Shown: positions 9,809 through 18,892 of the stretch, piece after piece
Numbering within the stretch: position 1 is the first letter of the stretch
How the letters are laid out: each line of letters opens with the position of its first letter
Assembly (NCBI GenBank): GCA_024196135.1
Contig: JAMQCK010000376.1
Span: 1 to 25,526 of the forward strand
Length of the DNA: 25,526 nucleotides
Direction of reading: 5' to 3'
Origin: Pleurotus ostreatus/Saccharomyces cerevisiae fusant
Lineage: Eukaryota > Opisthokonta
Translations under genes and position numbers: made by a program
Notes under the pieces: model-generated
Databases searched by the model: none
What the model was told of the DNA's origin: nothing
Seen by the model: the letters and a program-made list of their open reading frames with translations, nothing else

Positions 9809-9987
9809 GGATCGTCAGACGTATGCTTGAATCGCCGGATGTATGCTTGGATCGTCGGGCGTATGCTTGGCTCGTCATACGTATACTCGGATCGTCGGGC
9901 GTATGCTTTCGTCATATGTATACTCGGATCGTCGGACGTATACTCGGACCGTCATATGTACGTATACTCGGATCGCCGTCCGTCTGC
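9809..9987. repeat. Minisatellite, 20-nt unit, about 9 copies
   Basis: Units of the form GGATCGTCGGGCGTATGCTT. The first five are exactly 20 nt and later ones vary (17-24 nt). Two sub-variants end in GCTT or ACTC. Confidence 0.8.
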
Positions 9988-10171
9988 AGCTTATCACGAC
10001 TGCTCTACAGCTGCGCTCCCGTTGCTTCATCATGCGGAGAGAAAAGCCTGCGATTCATCATGCGAAAAGAATAGCCTTCTCTGGAGTGATCGTCTACTGT
10101 AGCGGTATGCGCCTTGCTGGGTCATAAGCAGCGGCTCTGCGCGTCTCGTCAGTAGACTCGCTGGCCTTCTC

Positions 10172-10300
10172 TCGTGCTCAAGCCCGACCCTTCCTCTCGC
10201 GCAAGCTCAGCCTTCCCTCGCACTCAAGCTCGGCCTTCCCTCTTGCGCACAAGTTCGACCTTTCATCGCACTCAAACTCAGCCTTCCCTCGCTCCCAAGC
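10172..10300. repeat. Degenerate 23-25 nt repeat in the leader of the seven-helix gene
   Basis: Five to six pyrimidine-rich units of the form CGCACTCAAGCTCGGCCTTC end a few bases before the ATG at 10312. They are probably in the promoter or 5' UTR. Confidence 0.6.
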
Positions 10301-10311
10301 CCCCCTGCACC

Positions 10312-12572
10312 ATGACGCGCATGTCAATCCCGCGCGACGCCCTGCACGCCGAGGTCAAGCTAGCCGCCTTCGGTATCCACTCCATCATGCTCGGCCTCTT
10401 CCTCGCGCTCGTCTTCGCCGTCATTCATTACACTCGCCGCGCGCATCCGAGGCCGAAGTCCGCAGGGGCTCGAGAGCATCTGAGGCCGAAGCTCGCTGGC
10501 GCTCGAGAGTATCCAGGATCGACCGGCGCTCGAGAGCGTCTGAGGCTGGAGTCCGCCGGCGCTCGAGAGCAACCGAGGTCTATCGGCGCTCAGTCGCCAG
10601 CACCCAAGAACGAGTGGACGCGCGAGGATCGGCTGCTGTTCATTAGCACTGTGGTCTTGACGATTACGACGAGCGCGGTGAGTGCGCTTTCTTCATCTAT
10701 CTACTGGCATATATGCTTTCATCGCATGTCTTCGAGCTCCTGCGATTTCCCTCTCCGTGTCGGTGTCTTGCTGAACCCGAGTCGGTCGTGCTGAACCCGA
10801 GTCGGCGTCGTACTGAATAAGCCCGACCCAGAACTGGATATGCTCCTGCTTGCGCCTTCTCAAAGCCTACCACACGAGCGGCGGGTCCTCGCCCTCTCAT
10901 ATCGAGATGGACAACACGGTGTCTGCGGCGCAGATGGTGTTCCGCGTGCTGACCTGGTTCGTCGCGGATGTGATTGTGGTACGTTCCCGGCGTTATGCCT
11001 TTGCTGAATGGGATGCTGATCGTCGCGCTAGATCAGTCGCGTCTATGTGATCTGGAACGGCAAGCTGGGCGTCATTCTCCTGCCTGCGCTCTCGCTGGCG
11101 GTTTTGTTGGGTACGTTCTTCAGCGTTTTTACCTTCTCGACGCTTACCTTCGAACTAGCCAGCGGCGTGGCCATTGCATATGACACGGCGGTGGTAAGTT
11201 ATCCACCCCTTCGCGTCTCTCCACACCTAAATTTCCACGTCTCTGCACGACTGAACACGTCTCTGCACGTCTGATCACGCCTCTCCATGACTGAACACGT
11301 CTCTGCACGACTGACGGCGCTCGTAGCTCAACGCCGACTCCCCGGACACCACCTTCGCCAACTGGAAGCTCGTCAACTCGTGGTCGTCCATATTGTAAGC
11401 AATCCTCATCAGACTGCTTTTCATTAGACGTTTATTCTGATCCGCGCTTCGAAATACTCACCGCGCTCAACCACTGCAGCACGAACGTCTACTGCACCGG
11501 TGAGTTGTTAACGATGTCGGCGGAAGCGCTGTAGATCGGGCGTACGCGGCTGGTCGGTGCCGCCGACCAAGGTCAGGGAGCATCGTTGGTACCTAAGACT
11601 CAACTCGCGCAGCTGTTACCTACCGCACTCGCGCGCCCGAGCCGGATCCCGACCTGCGTGCCTCAGCCGATTCCGAAACCTAATTCCCGAGCTCACATCT
11701 CACTAGGCATGATCACCTACCGCATCCTCCGCGTCTCGCGCAGCCACGCGCAGACGGGGAAGTCGCCGCTGTCGGTGAGTATAAGCTTTGTGGTCGGGTG
11801 AGCAGTAAGTACTGAGGCCGTCCTCAGGCAGCACTCGCGGCATTGGTGGAGAGCGCGGTGTTTTATACGTGAGTTGAATCGCTCTTTCTCTAGCTTCATT
11901 TTTTTTCCTCATCTGTTTATGTTTCCTCATCTGTGACCCGCTATTCTCGCGAGTCGGCTGGTCACCGTCGGTGAAACGTTCAATCCTTCACCTCCCCACC
12001 CCTACTCTACCCCTACTCCTCCCTCACTCCACTCCTCTCTCACCCTTCCTCACTCTTTATCACCTCCCCCCCTCCCCCCGTCTCTCTCACCCCACCCCAC
12101 TAACCCCCACCCACCCAGCACCATCGCTCTCCTCACCTACGCCACCGCCGAGGCCGAGCACGTCTCGAATGCCTTCTTCATCGAGATCAGCGCGCCGTCG
12201 GCCGCGCTGGCGGCGGTGGTCATACATGTGCGGGCGGTGTGGAGGCGGGAGAGGGTGGGTGGGGCAAAGGACTACGCACCAGCAATGCCCGCACCGCCAG
12301 TTCCGGTGGTACGTGGAGGAGCAGGGCGTGTGGTGTCGCTGCCGGAAGCGATCCCGAGATCTGTGGGGCATGGTTGCATGTTTCCGCAATACGGGGGAGA
12401 TACGCGAAGATCTACGAGAGGAAGCTACGATCTGGAAGCGCAGAGAAGGGACGACGGGGCGTCGCTCGAAGCGGGCAAGTCCGAGAAGGACTGGGTGACG
12501 AGGTCGGCGTCAGACGGTGATGCAAGTTCGACTTCCACCCTGAGACCAATGCCGAGCGCCGTTGTGCGATGA
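10312..12572 (+). CDS. Seven-helix membrane protein, basidiomycete hypothetical
   Basis: Nine exons give 425 aa: 10312-10677, 10832-10978, 11032-11110, 11159-11193, 11327-11394, 11480-11499 (20 nt), 11707-11774, 11828-11868 and 12119-12572. Every junction keeps frame and all donors are GTRNGN. The start has a good context (CACC-ATG). Hydrophobic segments: AAFGIHSIMLGLFLALVFAV (about 18-37), a second in the LLFISTVVLTITTSA region, then segments around MVFRVLTWFVADVIV, GVILLPALSLAVLLA, SSIFTNVYCTGMITY, AALVESAVFYTTIALLTYA and APSAALAAVVIHV. A soluble tail of about 130 residues follows. The plan of seven helices plus a cytoplasmic tail is typical of large, uncharacterised receptor-like families in mushrooms; no ligand or role can be assigned. 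The loop after helix 1 carries a repeat expansion (residues 53-92). Introns 1 and 4 contain minisatellites, and intron 8 has a long C/T tract before its acceptor. Confidence 0.8.
10468..10587. repeat. In-frame 60-nt higher-order repeat (33+27) x 2 in first loop
   Basis: Four units beginning GCTCGAGAG alternate 33, 27, 33, 27 nt, so a 60-nt block is duplicated. It encodes residues 53-92 (GARE...LAGARE...), a basic stretch between the first and second helices. All unit lengths are multiples of three. Confidence 0.8.
10769..10810. repeat. Short intronic doublet, 20-22 nt unit
   Basis: Two copies of TGCTGAACCCGAGTCGG lie in intron 1 of the seven-helix gene, with a third, weaker half-copy following. 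Confidence 0.6.
11237..11320. repeat. Intronic minisatellite, 20-nt unit, 4 copies
   Basis: Units of the form ACGTCTCTGCACGACTGAAC in intron 4 (11194-11326) of the seven-helix gene, expanding it to 133 nt. Confidence 0.75.
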
Positions 12573-12674
12573 GAGGAAAGACTTCATAAATCCATTATCA
12601 TAGCTAAAATCGTGTTGAACTCGTGAAATGCAAAAGGGTAGGCGATGTTATAGGGGCGTGTTGAGTCGCTGAAT

Positions 12675-13273
12675 TTACATTGCACCCTCGCTCTTCGAGA
12701 TGATGTACCTGGGAGGAAATCAGTACTTCCCCGAGACCCAAGACTTGAAGAGCAGGAAGCGGAAGGTCAAGCGAGGCAGGAACGCAGCCAGAGCGCGACC
12801 GAGGGCAGGTCTGCATAGATAGCTCGCACAGCCTTCCGGCGTTAGCGAATACAGGGCTCGCGAGGCAAGGGTCCGAGGTGGCGACTCAAGATAAGTAGGG
12901 TAGATGCGATGCGGAAATGGGGAACGAGGGGACTTACCAAGCGTGGAGGACACCTGGTATCCAGCCGAGGATGCTCAAGCAGACATTGACCCAGAAATCT
13001 AGGTGACGACGTGAGTTAGTAAGCTATGAGAGCACCGGTCAATTAGGGATCTTACCAGCAGCACATCCGCGTTCTACGGATTGTCAGAGGGTCAGCGTAA
13101 GGTGGGACGAAGGGGGAAACCCACCGAAGAACACGGCGACAGGAGGGAGAAAGCTGCGGATTTGGGTGAGCAATAGTCGAGGGAGTGGCTCGGAAATTGT
13201 GTTTGATTACGCTTACTCACATAGCGAGGAAGTAGAGGCAGACGTCGCCTGTCGAGGATACCTGAGTGGCCAT
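12675..13273 (-). CDS. PMP3: PMP3 family plasma-membrane proteolipid
   Basis: Five tiny exons encode 64 aa: 13273-13221, 13153-13125, 13073-13056 (18 nt), 12998-12938 and 12708-12675. All phases match (2,1,1,2), with donors GTGAGT, GTGGGT, GTAAGA and GTAAGT. The assembled protein reads MATQVSSTGDVCLYFLAIFL, then PPVAVFFERGCAADFWVNV, then CLSILGWIPGVLHAWYIISK and a short SEGAM tail. This matches PMP3 (UPF0057): two helices, the FLPP-V/L-VF turn, the RGC-D motif and the ILGWIPGxxHAWY signature. PMP3 proteins are small integral plasma-membrane proteins that influence membrane potential and salt or cation tolerance in yeast. No single exon is long enough to show as an open frame, so the gene is easy to miss. 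Intron 4 is long (229 nt) compared with 47-57 nt for the others. Confidence 0.93.
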
Positions 13274-13470
13274 TGTTCGTGTGCGGGAGATGAGCGCGAG
13301 AGGCAAGGGGGAAAGCTGACGTCATCCGGAGTTCTCCGCAGCCTTGAACGTGCAGGTCACGTGCTACGTTGAGGTTCGACACGCGCACAAGGGAGATGGG
13401 AAGGCATCTCAAAAGGATCCCATGAATGATAGAGGCATCAAGAGTAGCGTTAGATACAGGCTACGAGCAG

Positions 13471-14485
13471 TCATACACCCTTCGTGGCTCTAATTACGAA
13501 CGTCGATAGAGGGGGAATGTCTTTGGTTTGGCTCTCTAGTGCTGTTGCCAAACTCTGAGCGTATACGCTGCAGAAGGTTTGCCCTTTTACGGCGTAGATC
13601 TGGCAGCTGTTGGCATATTGAGACGCGCAGCTTGTCAAGATGTTGGCGTTTGTCAGGTGTCTAAAGCGATTTTCTCCCAACAGTCGCTCCACGTCGTATA
13701 CAATGGATTTCCACCGCATGCAGTCGTGCTCGTGGCGGATGCGAAGATCGTACGTCCTGCTAGACACGACCTGCGCATATGCATCCTTGTACATGGTCTG
13801 AGGGATATCGTCGTCACGCAAGCGACGGCGAGTGAAAAGGTCTTACCCAACCGGCGTAAAGAACCCCTGCTCCCATCGCCTCGAACGCTTCGCTTGCTGG
13901 TTTACCCATCGACGATGGGCCAACAATATCAAGAAGGTCGATGTATCCGTGCTTGTAGGCGTAGGCTATCACCTCGAGCGGATACGAGGGATACAGCAGC
14001 CTGAGCCAGGACGCCGTCAGTACCTTTTCTAGGCACATAATAGAGAAGAGCGCACTTCATCCGAATATTGCACACCACCATCGCCGGCGCGACGTGGTAC
14101 TTCTCCGCAGCCTCCGCGATGGCGTACAGCCGCTTGAACTCGACGCCTTCGAGGGAGGGCAGATGGCCGGGGTAGACATACTGGAATAGGATCTCGAGTG
14201 TCTCGCTGTCCTCGGTGAGATCCGCGATGTCGGTATTGCCCGAGGCGAAGTCCTCGGCGAATGGCCCGTCGGTCACGGCGCGCAGGTTGGTGCGATGGAT
14301 GTTGAAGAGGACGCTGTCGCTGGAGCGGAAGATGATGATCTCGCCGTCGGTTGAGAAGACTGGACAGGAGGGGGATGGTGTAAATAATGATCTCTGGCTG
14401 AGGGATAACGCGACGCACATCGCTCGGATTGCCGCTCTTTGGGGATAGTTGGCTCGTTTGCTGCGTCGTTCTGCGCGGAGGCCAT
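13471..14485 (-). CDS. BTB/POZ domain protein, copy A (intact)
   Basis: Four exons give 283 aa: 14485-14419, 14359-14056 (304 nt), 14000-13847 and 13797-13471. Residues 1-22 are a polar leader ending RQSER. The BTB fold starts at FFSTDGEIIIFRSSDSVLF and continues NIHRTNLRAVTDGPFAEDF, LTEDSETLEILFQYVYPG and the helix AIAEAAEKYHVAP. The third exon carries YPLEVIAYAYKHGYIDLLD, a helical segment shared with the neighbours. The last exon has many Cys/His and aromatic residues and ends PPLSTFVIRATKGV. BTB domains dimerise or bind cullin-3 and other partners; this mushroom subfamily is multi-copy and uncharacterised. It is closest in structure to copy D: exon 2 has identical length and the start is similar (MAS/MAT-AQ). 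It is transcribed away from the damaged copies. Confidence 0.85.
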
Positions 14486-15192
14486 GGTGGTCAGTGATAA
14501 GAGCGTAGGAGCCGCTTCAACGGCGCAGTATCAGATCATGCATAGGCGCCGAGGAGGGGTTGATAGACGCCGTAGTCATGAGATTGAAGCGGAGGCCGCT
14601 CTACCGACGCGGCTCATCAGGCTCCTCTTGGCCGTGCCGCAGTCGACTTTCGTACGCGTACTGCCTTGAGATAGTCAAAGTCGCAGAATATATCGCCCAT
14701 ATAGTACAGTTCTGATATCAGAGTGGCTTGGCGACGGTTGAATGTCAAGATGGCGATGGTGAAAGCGTAGACTCGACAGTGACAGTGACACGTTGCGCGT
14801 GGTATCCGGGGCACGCGTGACTACCTCGCCTTGTTTCCTACCATGACCATTATCTTGACGCCTCCGTTCACTGTAGACTACGGCGCCGATGATAGCTCTG
14901 GACTACTGGAAAGAACTTCCGACCTCTTCTCCTTTGAACCCTCAGGCCCAAGCTTCCGACGCGCCGGATCTGAGCCCAGATAAATGCAGAATTTCGCCAG
15001 GTCTTTTAAGCACCACTCCATGCAAACTCCGAAGCAGGATTGCTTGATTATGTGCTGAACTATGCGTATCTACTTGCTTGGTCCTGCGAACCCCCTAGCC
15101 GGACTCCCTACTTCGGCGCCTATCAAGAAGTCCAGATCACACGCGCTCTATACGCGCCTGCCTCGAGGCCACCTCGTCTTGTTATCACCGTC
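14486..15192. other. Intergenic region between BTB copy A and split copy B
   Basis: Shared 5' flank of two divergent genes. From about 15063 to 15192 it resembles the flanks of copies C (about 18790-18860) and F (about 19978-20060), e.g. GGCGCCTATCAAGAAGT. No gene seen. Confidence 0.4.
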
Positions 15193-15364
15193 ATGGCGTC
15201 TGATCAGAGCGAGCGCGACGCCAGCTCTCTTCCTGTCCCTGCGCCTGATCGCCAGTGCGAACGATGAGCGTCAACGTGATCTGCCTTGTATTCGCATGCT
15301 AATATTCGCATAGTCTCCTCCAAGGACGGCGATATAGCTGTATTCCGCTCCGTAGACAGCGTAC
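15193..15364 (+). pseudogene. BTB/POZ copy B, 5' part, cut by inserted element
   Basis: Exon 1 (15193-15265) encodes 24 residues starting MASDQSERDASS and ending DRQCER, then one base (T). This is the phase used in copies A and D. The expected donor GTGCGT is here GAGCGT, so the GT is lost. After a TAG acceptor, exon 2 starts at 15314 and reads SSKDGDIAVFRSVDS before it is interrupted at GTAC (15361-15364). The gene resumes at 17316. The broken donor and the insertion make the copy non-functional as a whole. Confidence 0.8.
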
Positions 15365-15393
15365 ATCGGAAAAGGTGCACATGGTGTTATAGC
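15365..15393 (+). repeat. Left terminal inverted repeat
   Basis: Pairs with 17288-17315. It begins ATC-G-AAAG and ends in an exact GTGTTATAGC. Confidence 0.7.
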
Positions 15394-15981
15394 GTGCAAA
15401 GACATGCTATAATCACCCGATCTGCCAAAATATTACGGCGGTGTTATAGGTTGTTGCCCGTATGACTACAACTTGTATCGCATATTTTGGCTCACTATAG
15501 CACGAGCGCCTACGTGCCGTGGCGAGTCATAAAAATTCGCCCATTGCCTTATTTTGAGCCATAGGACTGCCCAGTTGCTGCTATAGCATTCCAAATCGCT
15601 GCAGCTCAAAAGCCGTAGCACGAAATAGCAGATAGCAAGCGCTACTTCAGCTCACAGCGCATGCTCGGACTTATCACGCAGTTGTCAAGAAAGTAGGCGA
15701 GTAAACATAATATTGAGAAACCTAGATAGAATACGCGTAGCCTACACCTGGATAACTCTAGAGACAAAAAGGGGCCGTTTGACCGGGAACCAAACCCAAT
15801 CGACATACGGAGACAGCTGGCGAAAATCTGGGTACGTGGTTGATCAGAAGAATGGTCGCAGTAGAAGATAAGGGAGCGCTCACAAGCGCCTGAATGCCCA
15901 TGCTTGGTCCTACTGCGAGTCGTAAGTCAATGTGCAGGGCGGATTAAGTGACTTTGCTCACCGAGGAAAGGATACAGCGTC

Positions 15982-16950
15982 CTAGAGAAAAATGCCAGGC
16001 GAGCGTCCTTTGGCTGGGTTCTTACCGACCTTCGATCTGCACTGTACATCGCCTCTCCGGCGCCAAAAGCTGTCAGCAGCGCTGGCAGCAAGAAGGATCC
16101 GAGCAATGGTACTCACCCCCGCTTCAACGACGCGGTTCTGCGGTTCGAGGGGACGAGGGTTGACATGTCCCAGCTGCCCTCTCGTCGAGGGTAGGGTCGG
16201 TGCGGCGAGACCTGAAGGTGACGGTCGCGGATGAGCTGTCGTGGTACCGACTTGCTTGATATACCGGAACTCGGCATTATCCGCGTCGGCCCGCCTCGAT
16301 GTGGCGCAACGTCGGTGACTTGCTCTTGGCCTCGATGGTCCACCACGAGATGGCTCGTCTGGGCAGTGTCGCGACCAGTGCTCGCGCGCGACGACTGCCC
16401 GAAATGGCCGACCTAACACGCCTCACATCAGCGCACTTTTATGTCTCACGACTTTGGCTGCACACGATGTCGCGACCTTCACTCCGTTTCCGTCGTCGTC
16501 TGCTCTTTCCCTGTCTGCCTCGCGAACTCTCTTCGATCCATAACGCGATCAACTCCAATCGTGCTCTTGATTTTCGTCATCCTCGTCTTCATCGCGGCCG
16601 TCGATGCCGCGGCCGGTCACGGACGCTGCCTCCGCGTTCCTCGCGCTGGTAGATGCAGAAACGAGCGCGGACGTGCGCCGCGTGACCCCTGCGGAGCTCG
16701 CTGTTGTGCCCGTGCGTCGATTCACAGCGGCATCGCGCAGCCATGGACGATAAGCATAGTTGACTTTCTGTGCTGCCCACGGCACGCCCTTGACAGCCTT
16801 CGGACACGCATTATATCGGTAGAGTTTCTTTCACTGCGCCCGCCCGCATGTCGCATCGATCGCGGCCGCACACCTGCGCTCGCGCAACACCCTCCCTCGC
16901 CCCTCTCGAGTGGTACTCTGCCCGACTGGCGAAGAGGGCGTTTTTATACC
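15982..16950 (-). other. Possible minus-strand gene or captured fragment inside the element
   Basis: The minus strand has a GTATAAAAAC TATA-like box at about 16940-16949. Downstream are open frames at 16785-16549, containing VNYAYRPWLRDAAVNRRTG and an acidic DGRDEDEDDENQE end, and at 16419-15982. A plausible intron lies between a GTGAGT donor near 16117 and a GACAG acceptor near 16071, with a GTAAGA donor after the next short exon. I cannot join these into one frame and recognise no transposase motif. A captured or decayed host gene, or chance, are all possible. Confidence 0.25.
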
Positions 16951-17287
16951 GACCAGCCAGACCTTCACCCTACGTAGCTCAATAATAGCCAATTGTACAT
17001 CGCTAGAATTGATCCAATGTCGTACGAACAAGCCTCAAGAAGCTGGATTTCAAGGATTTACTCAGTCTACAAGGAACTCCTCATCTTGTATCGCTTGCCA
17101 TGTCAGTTCCCGATAGCTACGTCGTCCCTTAGCAGCCAGCAACCTCTCTTGTAGGGAGATACACCCCCCTGTAGCCGAAGGCGCCCGTGTCAAAACAGTT
17201 TCCCTGCTGTTATACTGTGATATAGGGTGCTAAAAGACCGCGCGCGCGAGCGTATAGCGTGCCACAATCAGGCCGATGAAATGTCGA

Positions 17288-17315
17288 GCTATAACACGGG
17301 GGTCACTTTACTGAT
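17288..17315 (-). repeat. Right terminal inverted repeat
   Basis: The reverse complement starts ATCAGTAAAG and contains GTGTTATAGC, matching the left end. Confidence 0.7.
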
Positions 17316-18187
17316 GTACTCTTCAACGTTCATCGCATCAACCTTCGTGTGGTGACTGATGGCCCCTTCGCTGAGGATTTCCCCGCCTCGGATGGCGAGA
17401 TCATAGATCTGACAGAGGACGCGGAAACGCTCGAGACGCTCTTTACCTTCGTATACTCCGGGAGACATCCCACGCTCGCTGATACCCCGTTCGACCGACT
17501 CGCGAAATTGGCAGAGGCAGCGGAGAAGTACGGGGTCGCGCCGGCGAGGAACATCTGCCTCGTGAGGATGACGTGAGTCGTCAGCTTTTCTCGCTCTTCT
17601 GGCCACCTGAATCTGACGAGCCTTATAGGCTGTGCTTTAAAGAAGAACCTCTCCGCACGCTTGCATATGCCTACAAACATGACTATCCGGATCTCATGAA
17701 CGCATGTGCACCCCTCACGATCGGCACGTCTACTGACACGGCCGGCGATATTCTTCCGCCGCTCCTGTACATCCCCTGGGTGCGTACTTCGAAATTTGCC
17801 GACCCTCCTCCCTTACGCTCTTCTTTGGTTCAGACCCGATACGACGACGGCTGGATGACAACGATCCTCAAGTCGAGTGCTATTTTCTTTACCGACAAGG
17901 CGAAATTCACACACAACAAGGACTCGTGCGCGGTGCGCAATGAGATCCTGTCCACGATATATCTTGCTCTATGCCGGCGCAAGGCCGCTCTGCTCAACGA
18001 ATTGGACGATATCGCCACGCGTCTGAAGGAGATTGGGAAGAACTGCGCAGCCATCTACCGGGAAATGCCAAGAGAGACCGAGTGTCAGGCGATAGCGAGG
18101 CTTTGGGTGGAGGAATTGCAGCAGCACATTGACTCTCGGGCTCCGTTCTCATCATTTCTGGTGCGCCAACCAGCCGTCGTACAGTAG
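17316..18187 (+). pseudogene. BTB/POZ copy B, 3' part, downstream of inserted element
   Basis: Exon 2 resumes at 17316 with VLFNVHRINLRVVTDGPF and ends at 17572. Exon 3 is 17629-17779 (LAYAYKHDYPDLMNACAP) and exon 4 is 17834-18187 (stop TAG). No stop or frameshift occurs in this half: BTB residues, the AEAAEKYGVAP helix and the last 117-residue segment are all open. A shortened protein could start at the ATG at 17349 (MVTDGPFAEDF), but it would lack the first BTB strands. Exon 2 without the insert is 47 + 257 = 304 nt, the same as in copies A and D. It is closest to copy C (exon 3 is 151 nt in both). Confidence 0.8.
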
Positions 18188-18892
18188 GTCCGCAAAGCAA
18201 TATCGTGAATGTTTGTGCTCAAAATGAGCGGAGATGGCATGCACATATGCTGATAGCGACGAATGAGGGTCGCTACTCTGGCAAAGTGAGAGTCAGACGA
18301 GTCACTGAGGCCCGCGAGGCGTCTTTTGCTCCGTCGTATCACCCCTTTCTTTTGGTCAGGTGAGCTCCTTTCTGGTTTGCTTTCCGGCATGCGAGTAAAT
18401 TTGGAGTAATCGTAACTAATAATGATCTCAACCTGTCTTCACCGAAGAGACAAGATACGAAAATGGCGGGATCTCCTTCGCTTCCTTTTGCACAGTAACC
18501 TTCCACACTGACGCGTGACGCGTGACAGACGGATCGGCCCGGCGACGAGCCTGGCTTCATACCACGATCATGTCTTGTTTCCATCTCATGTCGCGACTCC
18601 GACGAGAATATCCCTTCGTGGTGATTAATAAGCTTGATTAATCACCCCCTCCAGATCTGGATTTGGGTCTCAGGCTGAAGCTTCGACGCGGTAACTCGAT
18701 AACTGCCGGCTCTCGCAGGGTTTTTGGAAGCGCCAGTTCGTGTCGCCTCCGAGGTGGAAGGGCTTTGAGTCTGTGCTCTGGCTCTTAGATATGTGTATCT
18801 ACTTTCTTGGCTCTCTGCGAACCCCCTCGCCGGACTGCGCGCGCGTCGGCGCCTATCAGAAAGTTAAAGTCTCCTCTGCCTCTCATACGCCT
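18188..18892. other. Intergenic region between BTB copies B and C
   Basis: Contains a perfect palindrome at 18620-18646 and, from about 18790, a 5' flank like that of copy B. In the frame of copy C's first exon there is an open stretch from an ATG at 18740 that could act as a replacement start. No separate gene seen. Confidence 0.4.
18620..18646. repeat. Perfect inverted repeat, 10-bp arms, 7-nt loop
   Basis: GGTGATTAAT, then AAGCTTG, then ATTAATCACC. It lies between BTB copies B and C, with no neighbouring signal that explains it. Confidence 0.7.

Larger units (their letters stand above)
8486..10311. other. Intergenic region between two divergent genes
   Basis: About 1.8 kb between the coiled-coil gene (-) and the membrane-protein gene (+), so it holds both promoters. 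Overlapping open frames at 9074-9724 are Ser/Pro/Leu-rich and unconvincing; a small gene from an ATG at 9240 (MSSSVSVSSISIS) cannot be excluded. Three minisatellites lie in its right half. Confidence 0.4.
15365..17315. mobile_element. 1951-bp DNA transposon-like insertion with TIRs and GTAC duplication
   Basis: It sits inside BTB exon 2, flanked by GTAC on both sides (15361-15364 and 17316-17319). The ends are imperfect inverted repeats: left ATCGGAAAAGGTGCACATGG, right (reversed) ATCAGTAAAGTGACCCCCG. Each is followed by an exact GTGTTATAGC (15384-15393; complement at 17288-17297), 19 and 18 bp from the tips. Further TATAGC-type motifs cluster in the first 250 bp (15406, 15440, 15495, 15581) and near 17200-17260. 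No transposase is recognisable, so it looks non-autonomous, or it carries a captured fragment in the middle. A 4-bp target duplication fits several DNA transposon superfamilies; I cannot assign one. Confidence 0.78.

Noticed and set aside
9074..9830. Overlapping plus-strand frames of 110-216 codons
   Set aside because: Three frames are open at once because of C/T-rich repeats. There is no domain and no convincing splice structure.
13814..14038. Separate 74-residue minus-strand gene
   Set aside because: It is exon 3 of BTB copy A read into both flanking introns.
16441..16977. Plus-strand frame with a hydrophobic run resembling a membrane protein
   Set aside because: The hydrophobic run is the complement of an acidic DEDEDDENQE stretch on the minus strand, and the rest has no protein-like pattern.
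15361..17319. Two independent BTB genes rather than one split gene
   Set aside because: The left piece stops and the right piece starts at the same codon, share GTAC, and together rebuild an exon of the exact family length.
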